In this document: positions 1-5,684 of the stretch, piece after piece
How positions within the stretch are numbered: the first letter of the stretch is position 1
Layout: every line of letters starts with the position of its first letter
Source of the DNA: Aurantimonadaceae bacterium
GTDB lineage: Bacteria; Pseudomonadota; Alphaproteobacteria; Rhizobiales; Rhizobiaceae
Length of the DNA stretch: 7,104 nt
NCBI GenBank assembly: GCA_003232595.1
Contig: QIIJ01000351.1
Coordinates: forward strand, 1 to 7,104
Direction: 5' to 3'
Program-made: the position numbers and the translations under genes
The notes under the pieces: model-generated
What the model was told of the DNA's origin: nothing
Databases searched by the model: none
What the model saw: only the letters and a program-made list of their open reading frames with translations

Positions 1-590
1 CCGGTTGAGGCCATATGCGGTCCACGGCAAAGATCAAACCACTCACCCTGGCTGTAGATTTTTAACGCCTCACCTTCAGGAATGGCATCAATCAGCTCCA
101 GCTTGTATTCTTCTCCTTTTGCAGCAAACACCTCGCGGGCTTTGTCCCGGCTCCAGTATTCCTTGGCAAAGGGCTGATTGCGCTGGATAATCTGGCGCAT
201 TCTCTTTTCAATTTTTTTCAGGTCTTCCGGCGTGAAAGGTTCATCACGGGCAAAATCATAATAAAATCCGTTTTCGATCACCGGGCCAATGGTCACCTGG
301 GTGCCGGGATAAAGTTCCTGCACCGCTTCGGCCATCACATGGGCCGCATCATGGCGGATCAGTTCCAGCGCGCGCGGGTCTTCACGACTGATAATCTCAA
401 TATCACCGTTGATTTCAATCGGATCAGCAAGATCCTGCAATTCGCCGTTTAACACAACTGCAACGGATTTTTTCAGAAGTGATTTTGATATACCACCAGC
501 AATATCACGCCCGGTGATACCAGCGGGAAATTCCCGGCTGGAGCCATCAGGAAATGAAAGGGAAATGGACGCATCGGCCGTATTTGCCAT
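1..590 (-). CDS. thrS: Threonyl-tRNA synthetase, N-terminal part (cut by window edge)
   Basis: Charges tRNA-Thr with threonine in the cytoplasm. The first 196 residues of a roughly 640-660 residue enzyme are present; the gene continues past the left edge, so the catalytic and anticodon-binding domains are not visible. Residues about 6-67 match the N-terminal TGS (ubiquitin-like) domain. Residues from about 75 on are the second N-terminal, editing domain, which hydrolyses Ser-tRNA-Thr. All four editing-site residues are present: His80 and His84 (HDAAH) and Cys188 and His192 (CRGPH), equivalent to E. coli H73, H77, C182 and H186. The ATG at 590 is chosen because AAGGAGA (599-605) is a good ribosome-binding site and the family's N terminus begins there. 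It lies 209 bp downstream of the arginine kinase gene on the same strand and appears to have its own promoter and leader. Confidence 0.96.
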   Translation of the reverse strand, partial: MANTADASISLSFPDGSSREFPAGITGRDIAGGISKSLLKKSVAVVLNGELQDLADPIEINGDIEIISREDPRALELIRHDAAHVMAEAVQELYPGTQVTIGPVIENGFYYDFARDEPFTPEDLKKIEKRMRQIIQRNQPFAKEYWSRDKAREVFAAKGEEYKLELIDAIPEGEALKIYSQGEWFDLCRGPHMAST

Positions 591-613
591 GGGGGCAGTC
601 TCCTTGTTCCAGT

Positions 614-631
614 CCCGCATACGAACGCGGG
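614..631 (-). promoter_or_regulatory. Leader hairpin upstream of thrS, possible tRNA-Thr anticodon-arm mimic
   Basis: Read on the minus strand, CCCGC and GCGGG form a perfect 5-bp stem around the 8-nt loop GUUCGUAU. The loop contains UUCGUA, that is CGU (a threonine anticodon) flanked by U on the 5' side and A on the 3' side, as in a real anticodon loop. The hairpin ends 8 nt before the thrS Shine-Dalgarno sequence. In E. coli, ThrRS represses its own translation by binding an operator hairpin with a CGU mimic placed just upstream of the Shine-Dalgarno. The hairpin is seen; the regulatory role is inference. The loop is one nucleotide longer than a true anticodon loop. Confidence 0.35.
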
Positions 632-649
632 TGGTTTGTTGATAGGGGC

Positions 650-677
650 TGTTTATGCGAACGGCTGCGGGTGTCAA
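650..677 (-). promoter_or_regulatory. Possible sigma-70-type promoter for thrS
   Basis: On the minus strand a perfect TTGACA (677-672) is followed after 16 bp by TAAACA (655-650), a weak -10. Transcription would start about 50-55 nt before the thrS ATG and include the leader hairpin at 614-631. The -35 match is good and the -10 match poor, so this is a guess. Confidence 0.3.
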
Positions 678-799
678 GGGGCAAGATCTGGTTTCGCAAG
701 GTTGACTGAATTGTGTTGGGAAGTGTTCATAACAATATCTCCCGTACACCACTGATCGTCATCGGGAAATCGCGCAGGAGAGAACAAAGATAGAAAATC

Positions 800-1903
800 C
801 TATCCGCGTTTATCGCCCGTTTCCAGTTTCCACAATGCCGCAGCAGCTTCATATAGTTTCTGCATGATCTGCATTTCGGTGACGCCCAGCCTGGCGCTTG
901 GGGAAATATCGACCAGCCCGTCCTCGCCAGCATCAGAATGTTCACCGCCCGCACCGCGAACTGCTACACCTAAATGGCTGGCTTCCTGTTTCAGCCGGGT
1001 CAAATCGCTGCCGTTTCCGGTCAGTTTCGGCAATTTCATGTGCAAGCTGGCGCGCATTCCGGCACCAAGATTGGTCGGGCAGGATGTAATTGCACCATAT
1101 TTTGGCGATGTGGCAAAAGGTGGCAGATAGAGGGTTAATTTTTCAAGCCCCGTATTGAGCCTTTCAAACAGTTCCCCAAGGTTGCCGCCACGCTGCATGG
1201 CCATGATGCGCAGGTGATCCTCCTCCCCGACCCAGACAAGAAATTCCTCATCATTTGACACATACATGCCGCGCCCATAGGGCCAGTCGCCGGATATTCC
1301 TGCAACATTGAGGTAGCGGTCAGCACTCATATCTTTGAACATCTGGTGGGCTTTGACACGGCGATCATACTCGCCTGCACCAATCTCATGGGGAGAACCC
1401 GGCGTGATCGAGAGGTATTTTCCGCCAAAAGCCGGATCACGAGCCAGTTCATTAAATGCACTTGCGGCCAGATTTTCAAAATCAATCCGCTGCTGTTTGT
1501 CCATTGCTCCAGGCAGGGGAAATGTCGAAACATTACGCGCCACCCTTACCCGCATGGAGACATCGGCTAAATCAGGATCAATGGCAGCAAGATCGCAATC
1601 AGTACGCGTTGTATCCCAGTCATGTATTTGTTTGATTTCAACGCTGGACGGAATCCCGTGAAAATCGTGGATCATTGCATCAAACAACGGCGCGAACTGA
1701 TCATAATCCTGCGGATTCATTGCATATGCGCCCATGCTGCTGTCGGGGTTTTCGACGCCAGAGGCGATGATTTTTTGAAGTCTTTGCCGCAATACCGGAT
1801 TAAGCGACAGATAATAGTCCCCGTCAAAATGACGTGCCATCAGGTTTTCCGGCCGGGCCTGTTTTATCGTTTCGACGGTGCTGATCAGTTGTTGGCTCGG
1901 CAT
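800..1903 (-). CDS. Phosphagen kinase, arginine kinase type
   Basis: Predicted to transfer phosphate reversibly between ATP and arginine (phosphoarginine), buffering cytoplasmic ATP. The 367 residues span the full two-domain fold (animal arginine kinases are about 355-360). The N-terminal domain has the substrate-specificity loop SSMGAYA (55-61), resembling the S-G-V-G-x-Y-A of arginine kinases, including the tyrosine. The catalytic domain shows RVRVAR (118-123, phosphate-binding arginines), FLVWVGEEDH (221-230, with the catalytic glutamate), the signature CPTNLGAGMR (275-284, reactive Cys275) and RGAGGEH (316-322). The full N-terminal domain and specificity loop argue against the protein-arginine kinase McsB, and there is no clpC/mcsA context. 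The ATG at 1903 has a strong ribosome-binding site, AAAGGAA (1909-1915), that overlaps the yidD stop codon, so the two genes are probably co-transcribed. Arginine as substrate is inferred; other guanidino compounds are possible. Confidence 0.93.
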   Translation of the reverse strand: MPSQQLISTVETIKQARPENLMARHFDGDYYLSLNPVLRQRLQKIIASGVENPDSSMGAYAMNPQDYDQFAPLFDAMIHDFHGIPSSVEIKQIHDWDTTRTDCDLAAIDPDLADVSMRVRVARNVSTFPLPGAMDKQQRIDFENLAASAFNELARDPAFGGKYLSITPGSPHEIGAGEYDRRVKAHQMFKDMSADRYLNVAGISGDWPYGRGMYVSNDEEFLVWVGEEDHLRIMAMQRGGNLGELFERLNTGLEKLTLYLPPFATSPKYGAITSCPTNLGAGMRASLHMKLPKLTGNGSDLTRLKQEASHLGVAVRGAGGEHSDAGEDGLVDISPSARLGVTEMQIMQKLYEAAAALWKLETGDKRG

Positions 1904-1913
1904 GAGAATTCCT

Positions 1914-2174
1914 TTAATCGGGCACCCGGTCGATGCCGTGGGTACCCAGCGGGCCGCATCGCCCTACCCTTTTGGTAGCAAGCCAGCCACCCCTGATCAA
2001 CCCGTGGCGGGCAATGGCTTCAAAGGCATATTCTGAACAGGTTGGGAGATGACGGCAGGAACTGCCAACAAAACCAGACAGGGTAAGCTGGTAAAACCGC
2101 ACCAGAGCCGTGCCAAATAACCTGCCCGGCGTTTTGCGCCAGGGGCCCTGGTAATTTCTGGAGGTCATGGACAT
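1914..2174 (-). CDS. yidD: Membrane protein insertion efficiency factor YidD
   Basis: A small (86-residue) protein of the YidD family, which helps YidC insert proteins into the inner membrane and is thought to sit at the cytoplasmic face through an amphipathic helix. The family core is clear: FYQLTLSG (27-34), then CRHLPTCSEYA (40-50) with two of the three conserved cysteines, an amphipathic stretch, and RCGPLGTHG (72-80) with Cys73. The start is taken at 2174, 1 bp past the stop of the upstream scaffold gene; an ATG at 2168 is equally possible, and a further upstream ATG at 2204 would overlap that gene by 29 bp. yidD is usually next to rnpA-yidC; here it is with an Fe-S scaffold gene, an arrangement I recall from Rhizobiales. 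Confidence 0.93.
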   Translation of the reverse strand: MSMTSRNYQGPWRKTPGRLFGTALVRFYQLTLSGFVGSSCRHLPTCSEYAFEAIARHGLIRGGWLATKRVGRCGPLGTHGIDRVPD

Positions 2175-2175
2175 G

Positions 2176-2619
2176 TCAGGCCTGTTCCAGCGCACTGGTT
2201 TCAATCTGCGTCAGTGCGTCGACCACCGCATCAAAAACCAGAAGGGTAGAAGCGTGGCGGGCCTTGTGGTTCCTGACCGGCTCCAGATATTGCAAATCAG
2301 CAAACCGGCCCTTTGGCGGCGGGCCACCCTCTTTCAACATCTTTTGCATTTCAAGCCGCACCTGCCGCATTTCATCAATGGTGGCGTTGATAATATGAGC
2401 GGCCACTATGGAGGATGAAGCCTGACCGAGCGCACAGGCCTTCACGTCGTGGGCGTAGTCGCAAATGCGACCATGTTCGACTTTCAGATCGACCACGACA
2501 GTGGAACCACAGAGTTTTGAATGGGCCTTTGCACTGGCATCCGGCCCATCCAGCCGTCCGATCCGACCAATATTGCCGGCAAACGCAATGATTTTATCGT
2601 TATAAACATCGTCCATCAT
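2176..2619 (-). CDS. Iron-sulfur cluster scaffold protein, IscU/NifU N-terminal family
   Basis: Belongs to the family on which [2Fe-2S] clusters are assembled before transfer to apoproteins. From the ATG at 2619 it is 147 residues, starting MMDDVYNDKI, which matches the usual family start. The reading frame continues up to an ATG at 2676 that would add 19 residues (MNEFQFICDD...) with no visible ribosome-binding site; neither start has a good one. The first two cluster ligands are present, in KLCGS (Cys37) and ACALGQASSS (Cys62). The third is replaced: KARHASTLL has His122 where IscU and SufU have cysteine. It probably heads the minus-strand operon with yidD and the arginine kinase. Which sulfur donor it works with cannot be seen, since no isc or suf gene is in the window. 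Confidence 0.85.
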   Translation of the reverse strand: MMDDVYNDKIIAFAGNIGRIGRLDGPDASAKAHSKLCGSTVVVDLKVEHGRICDYAHDVKACALGQASSSIVAAHIINATIDEMRQVRLEMQKMLKEGGPPPKGRFADLQYLEPVRNHKARHASTLLVFDAVVDALTQIETSALEQA

Positions 2620-2661
2620 GGCATCATCATAACCCTGTTTTGTAAAATCGTCGCAAATAAA

Positions 2662-2691
2662 TTGGAATTCATTCACATTTGCATATATATT
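2662..2691 (+). promoter_or_regulatory. Possible promoter for folE-hisI
   Basis: TTGGAA (2662-2667), an 18-bp spacer and TATATT (2686-2691) form a reasonable sigma-70-like pair about 60 bp before folE, in the only gap from which the plus-strand pair can be transcribed. It would overlap the 5' end of the scaffold gene if that gene starts at 2676. No riboswitch or clear operator is seen. Confidence 0.27.
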
Positions 2692-2754
2692 ACGGCAAGA
2701 CTGGTTTAAAGAGACATTCTTTCTGGACTGAAATCATCAAACCAAGGCTGTGAA

Positions 2755-3393
2755 ATGGACGCCATTGTCACGAAAATTGAACCGGAAAAAAGCCGGGAAA
2801 CCCTCTTGTCAGAGGTCAGGCCCAGCCGCGAGGAAGCAGAAGCCGCCGTTAGAACCCTGCTGCGCTGGATTGGCGATGATCCTGCACGCGAGGGGCTGGT
2901 CGAAACTCCTGCCCGCGTGGTCAAGGCCTATGAGGAACTCTATTCGGGCTATCATAAATCTGCAGCAGACCTGCTTGGCCGCACCTTTGAAGAGGTCGCA
3001 GGTTATGACGATATCGTGCTGGTGAAAGATATTCCCTTCCACACCCATTGTGAACACCACATGGTACCGGTGACCGGTAGAGCCCATGTTGCGTATCTGC
3101 CCAATGGATCGGTGCTGGGCCTTTCAAAAATCGCCCGTGTGGTCGACCTTTTTGCCCGCCGTTTGCAGACCCAGGAAGCAATGACAGCCCAAATCGCCGC
3201 AGCAATTCAGGACAACCTTGATCCGCGCGGTGTCGCGGTGATGATCGAGGCTGAACATATGTGCATGTCGATGCGCGGCATTGAAAAACAGGGTTCAACC
3301 ACCATGACCACCACTTTTACCGGCGCTTTCAAAAACGACCCCGACGAGCAGGTGCGTTTCATGACCATGCTGAAGATTGCTGATCAGGGCTGA
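2755..3393 (+). CDS. folE: GTP cyclohydrolase I (type I)
   Basis: Converts GTP to 7,8-dihydroneopterin triphosphate, the first step of tetrahydrofolate (and possibly queuosine) synthesis, in the cytoplasm as a homodecamer. At 212 residues it has normal length. The active-site motif HTHCEHHMVP (96-105) carries the zinc ligands Cys99 and His102, and EHMCMSMRG (167-175) carries the third, Cys170, matching E. coli Cys110, His113 and Cys181. Other family blocks are LGLSKIARVVDLFARRLQ (121-138) and GSTTMTT (180-186). The ATG at 2755 has a modest ribosome-binding site (AAGG, 7 nt away). The zinc ligands make this the classical enzyme rather than the FolE2 (type IB) replacement. hisI follows 5 bp after its stop. 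Confidence 0.97.
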   Translation: MDAIVTKIEPEKSRETLLSEVRPSREEAEAAVRTLLRWIGDDPAREGLVETPARVVKAYEELYSGYHKSAADLLGRTFEEVAGYDDIVLVKDIPFHTHCEHHMVPVTGRAHVAYLPNGSVLGLSKIARVVDLFARRLQTQEAMTAQIAAAIQDNLDPRGVAVMIEAEHMCMSMRGIEKQGSTTMTTTFTGAFKNDPDEQVRFMTMLKIADQG

Positions 3394-3398
3394 ATCGA

Positions 3399-3848
3399 AT
3401 GCCAACCCCCTTGTTTCCGCTTCCCGGCGATAAATCCGAACAGGAATCCGGCACATCGTTTTCACCAAATTTTGGCAGCGACGGGCTGATTACCGCAATT
3501 GTCTGCGATGCAACAAGCAGTGCTTTGTTGATGGTTGGTCACATGAATGCAGCGGCATTGATGAGAACACTTGAAACAGGTGAAGCCCACTATTGGAGCC
3601 GTTCGCGCAAGGAACTGTGGCACAAGGGTGCGACTTCCGGCAACGTCCACAAGGTGATCTCACTCGCCACCGATTGCGATCAGGATGCGCTGCTGCTGAT
3701 GGTCGAAGTCTCCGGCCATGGCGCTACCTGCCACACCGGGCAGGTTTCCTGCTTTTATCGCAATGTCCTGTTTGACAATGGTAAGGCAGCCCTGCAACCA
3801 AATGGTGCAAAGCCGTTATTTGACCCGAAAGAAGTCTACAAAGACTGA
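3399..3848 (+). CDS. hisI: Phosphoribosyl-AMP cyclohydrolase
   Basis: Opens the adenine ring of phosphoribosyl-AMP, the third step of histidine synthesis. It is the stand-alone enzyme of 149 residues, without the HisE pyrophosphatase domain fused to it in enterobacteria. Motifs seen are GHMNAAAL (47-54), ETGEAHYWSRSRKELWHKGA (59-78), the metal-binding DCDQD (92-96) and CHTGQVSCFYR (111-121). Cys93, Cys111 and Cys118 are the expected zinc ligands, and Asp92, Asp94 and Asp96 the magnesium ligands. It begins 5 bp after the folE stop, so the two are surely co-transcribed; a folE-hisI pair outside any his operon is common in Alphaproteobacteria. It ends 16 bp from the convergent CBS-domain gene, with no clear terminator in between. 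Confidence 0.97.
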   Translation: MPTPLFPLPGDKSEQESGTSFSPNFGSDGLITAIVCDATSSALLMVGHMNAAALMRTLETGEAHYWSRSRKELWHKGATSGNVHKVISLATDCDQDALLLMVEVSGHGATCHTGQVSCFYRNVLFDNGKAALQPNGAKPLFDPKEVYKD

Positions 3849-3864
3849 TATACGGGTGTTTTCT

Positions 3865-4296
3865 TCAGACCGCCGAAATATAGCTGCGGATATCCTCAGC
3901 TTCTTTTTCCGCCTGTTCGATACGCTTTTTAACCACGTCACCAATAGAAATCACACCGCACAGCCTGCCGTCTTCAACAACAGGAATATGGCGGAATCGT
4001 CCTGTTGACATGACCTCCATAACTTTGGTGATAGCGTCACTTTCACTGCAGGTTTTAACATCCCTGGTCATGTGCTGGGAAGCTGTGTCTTCCAACACTG
4101 ATGCGCCTCTATTTGCAAGTGCCCGCACGATATCGCGTTCCGAGAGAATTCCGGCAATGCTGTCATCTGCGTGAACAATGAGAATGGCGCCAATTCTCTT
4201 GTCCGCCAAAACATTGAGGACTTCTTCGACACTGGTATTTTCCACCAGACGAAAAGTCTCTCTGCCTTTTTTGTCAAGTATTTCTGATACTGTCAT
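3865..4296 (-). CDS. Protein with two CBS domains
   Basis: A 143-residue protein made of little besides a tandem CBS pair (Bateman module), which generally binds adenosyl nucleotides and senses cell energy. The first CBS domain spans about 14-65 and ends GILSERDIVRAL (49-60); the second spans about 77-130 and ends GVISIGDVVKKRI (114-126). A short charged helix (QAEKEAEDI) closes the protein. No catalytic domain or membrane segment is present, so it must act through a partner that is not identifiable here. The ATG at 4296 has a good ribosome-binding site (GAGGA, 7 nt away). It lies 79 bp downstream of the rhomboid gene on the same strand and may share its transcript. The stand-alone form is widespread in Alphaproteobacteria. 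Confidence 0.88.
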   Translation of the reverse strand: MTVSEILDKKGRETFRLVENTSVEEVLNVLADKRIGAILIVHADDSIAGILSERDIVRALANRGASVLEDTASQHMTRDVKTCSESDAITKVMEVMSTGRFRHIPVVEDGRLCGVISIGDVVKKRIEQAEKEAEDIRSYISAV

Positions 4297-4375
4297 GCTT
4301 TTCCTCGTCTGTTATCAAATCAATACAGCCCTCATACTCGAATCTGAACATGTTATCACAGAACCGTGAGAATTG

Positions 4376-5104
4376 CTATTTCGAATAGGGGTCGAACAGG
4401 GAAAAAGCCAGCAATCCGAACAGAAAGCCACCCACATGGGCCTCCCAGGCAATCTTGACATCTTCACCGGCAATTGGAGCAAAGCCGGTTCCAAACAGGA
4501 AGTTCAGTGCCATCCAAACCCCGATAAAAATCAGCACATTGCGGTTCGTCAGCGCCTGTAACAAACTTAAGGCCGGCGGTTGATAACCATTGCGCATGGC
4601 CGCAGCCCCCAGGCCTGACATGCCCAGCACAAACCGGCTCGCTGCACCCATATAGGCAGCAACACAAGCCGATGCGCCGATTACCGGGGTAATATCACCC
4701 GGCCGCATCAGAAAATGGGCACCAGCACCCGCAATCGCTGCAAACAGTGAAAACAGCAAAAACCGTTGCCCGCCAAAGCGTTTTGCAACCACACTGCCAA
4801 AAGCAACCATCCACAGAAGGTTGACAAATACATGAGTCCAGTCGCCGTGCAAAAAAGCATAGGTCACGGAAGACCAATACCGGGCCATGGGATAGGGTAT
4901 CTGTTCGACAGGAAATGTGAAATAGGCCGGAATGAATGAAAATGCCAATATCACCTGATAATCAAGGTCCGGTGAAATCAACAACGTCCTGACGGCATGG
5001 ACCCCGACAAAAATTACAATCAGCAAAACAATAACCGGCGGCAGATTAAGTGCCGGTTCCCGTTTGGCAGGCGGTGCGTCTCCAGCACCTGAGCCTAAGT
5101 CCAT
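4376..5104 (-). CDS. Rhomboid-family intramembrane serine protease
   Basis: A 242-residue inner-membrane protein predicted to cut substrates within the membrane. A proline-containing soluble N terminus (1-20) precedes about six hydrophobic segments (roughly 22-42, 78-106, 115-132, 138-160, 188-206, 222-236). Rhomboid hallmarks are present: the HxxxN motif HVFVN (91-95) in the second segment, the catalytic serine in GASA (143-146, Ser145), and the partner histidine in EAHVGGFLFG (221-230, His223). The residue after the serine is alanine where the classical motif GxSG has glycine; my recollection is that GASA occurs in other alphaproteobacterial rhomboids, so this need not mean inactivity. The ATG at 5104 has only a weak purine-rich stretch upstream. 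Substrates cannot be told from the context. Confidence 0.9.
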   Translation of the reverse strand: MDLGSGAGDAPPAKREPALNLPPVIVLLIVIFVGVHAVRTLLISPDLDYQVILAFSFIPAYFTFPVEQIPYPMARYWSSVTYAFLHGDWTHVFVNLLWMVAFGSVVAKRFGGQRFLLFSLFAAIAGAGAHFLMRPGDITPVIGASACVAAYMGAASRFVLGMSGLGAAAMRNGYQPPALSLLQALTNRNVLIFIGVWMALNFLFGTGFAPIAGEDVKIAWEAHVGGFLFGLLAFSLFDPYSK

Positions 5105-5244
5105 AAACTATTTCCATTCAATATTGCACCGCCGGCTCAGTTCCCAGACTAACAAACCGGTTAATTTCAACAAATTCAACCTGAATTATTAATACCAAAG
5201 GAACTTAATATTACTACAGCATTTGGGCGAAAATAATATAGGGC

Positions 5245-5278
5245 AAAAAAAGACGCCCGATGTTTTCACACCGGGCGC
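5245..5278 (-). terminator. Intrinsic terminator with GAAA tetraloop
   Basis: On the minus strand CGCCCG-G-UGU, loop GAAA, then ACA-U-CGGGCG form a continuous 10-bp stem with one G-U pair. It is followed by UC and seven U (5251-5245). This is a textbook intrinsic terminator. It works only for transcripts coming from the right, as there is no T tract on the plus strand. No minus-strand protein gene lies to its right within the window. Confidence 0.85.
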
Positions 5279-5420
5279 TTGGTCGTATCCCCTGCAATTC
5301 CCGTCCCACAACGGCATTGGCAAGTTCAATTCAGTTTTTCCGATTACGCCCGTGCTGCGGGGAGTATCGGAATGTATTGCCGGAGCAGCACCTCAGTGCT
5401 CTCATGGATTAACAAGACCA
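5245..5420 (-). ncRNA. Candidate structured small RNA ending at the terminator
   Basis: Read on the minus strand, this stretch folds largely into one long irregular rod. The proposed helices are TGGTC (5420-5416) with GACCA (5284-5280); ATCC (5409-5406) with GGAT (5290-5287); GGCAA (5381-5377) with TTGCC (5323-5319); TTCCGAT (5372-5366) with ATCGGAA (5344-5338); and CCCG with CGGG around loop CAGCA (5361-5349). Two side hairpins are AGCAC-TGAG-GTGCT (5400-5387) and CCGT-TGTGGG-ACGG (5314-5301). The terminator hairpin follows directly. Length (about 176 nt) and overall shape recall 6S RNA, but I recognise no conserved sequence of 6S, SRP RNA, tmRNA or RNase P RNA. A consensus TTGACA lies at 5444-5439, without a convincing -10. 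The folding is by eye only. Confidence 0.5.
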
Positions 5421-5464
5421 CAATGACACGTTTAAACTTGTCAATCAATGTAAAGGTCTTGTTA
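5410..5464. repeat. Nested inverted repeats, possible operator or enhancer site
   Basis: TAACAAGACC (5410-5419) and GGTCTTGTTA (5455-5464) form a perfect 10-bp inverted repeat. Inside it lies TGACACGTTTAAACTTGTCA (5424-5443), a 20-bp palindrome with a single mismatched pair and central GTTTAAAC. The inner palindrome contains the minus-strand TTGACA. It also sits about 125-145 bp before the predicted sigma-54 start on the plus strand, where enhancer-binding proteins usually bind. The symmetry is seen; the bound protein is unknown. Confidence 0.5.
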
Positions 5465-5541
5465 GGGTTAATGTGACCCGAAAACACTGCAAGACCCTCC
5501 CCATTTTGCAACATACATTGTCCGCCGGCTTCTGCTGGGAA

Positions 5542-5561
5542 CTGGCACGACTCCTGCTTTA
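5542..5561 (+). promoter_or_regulatory. Sigma-54 (RpoN) -24/-12 promoter
   Basis: CTGGCACGACTCCTGCTTTA matches the consensus YTGGCACGrNNNTTGCWNNw at every defined base but one (C for T in TTGC). The invariant GG (5544-5545) and GC (5556-5557) are separated by exactly 10 bp. Transcription should start at about 5568-5570, 115 nt before the PAS gene. A second TGGCACG 40 bp downstream (5583) lacks the -12 GC at the right distance and is not a promoter. Confidence 0.68.
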
Positions 5562-5566
5562 ATAAC

Positions 5567-5651
5567 CACTGGGAGACGGGGCTGGCACGGAATGTTTCTT
5601 ATCGGGACATTCCGTTGCCGTGGGTGCCAATTTGGAACCCGGCAACCAGTG
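5567..5651 (+). promoter_or_regulatory. Structured 5' leader of the PAS gene
   Basis: The RNA predicted to start at the sigma-54 promoter begins with CACUGG (5567-5572), which pairs with CCAGUG (5646-5651) to close an 85-nt domain. Inside, 5584-5619 forms a 15-bp hairpin with one bulged U and a 5-nt loop (core CGGAAUGU with ACAUUCCG). A second possible hairpin, 5614-5646, pairs GUUGCC with GGCAAC and GGGU with ACCC. The two hairpins share bases 5614-5619, so they compete and could switch. It matches no riboswitch I know. It could also be a small RNA rather than an mRNA leader. The pairing is seen; a function is inference. Confidence 0.45.
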
Positions 5652-5684
5652 TTCGGATATGAATAATATGGGGCAGTGTCAGTA

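Noticed and set aside
674..730. An 18-codon minus-strand ORF (starting MNTSQHNS) before thrS, with GGGAG 9 nt upstream of its ATG
   Set aside because: It has only one threonine codon, so it is not a leader peptide for thrS attenuation, and it resembles nothing I know. It is too short to support from one sequence.
1135..1661. Several ORFs of 60-108 codons on either strand inside the arginine kinase gene
   Set aside because: They are shadows of the kinase reading frame, with no recognisable domains and no ribosome-binding sites.
2204..2204. ATG at 2204 as the yidD start
   Set aside because: It would overlap the scaffold gene by 29 bp and add ten residues outside the family pattern; ATGs at 2174 and 2168 fit the junction better.
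3849..3864. Possible bidirectional terminator between hisI and the CBS gene
   Set aside because: No stem of useful length and no T tract could be found in or next to the 16-bp gap.
4355..4372. Short inverted repeat TCAC/GTGA after the rhomboid gene
   Set aside because: The stem is very short and has no T tract, so it is not a credible terminator.
5163..5180. Tandem AATTTCAAC / AAATTCAAC upstream of the rhomboid gene
   Set aside because: Two imperfect 9-mers in AT-rich DNA are easily due to chance, and they match no known operator.
5582..5598. Second TGGCACG as another sigma-54 promoter
   Set aside because: The bases 10 bp beyond the GG are TT instead of GC, so the -12 element is missing; the motif is explained as an arm of the leader hairpin.
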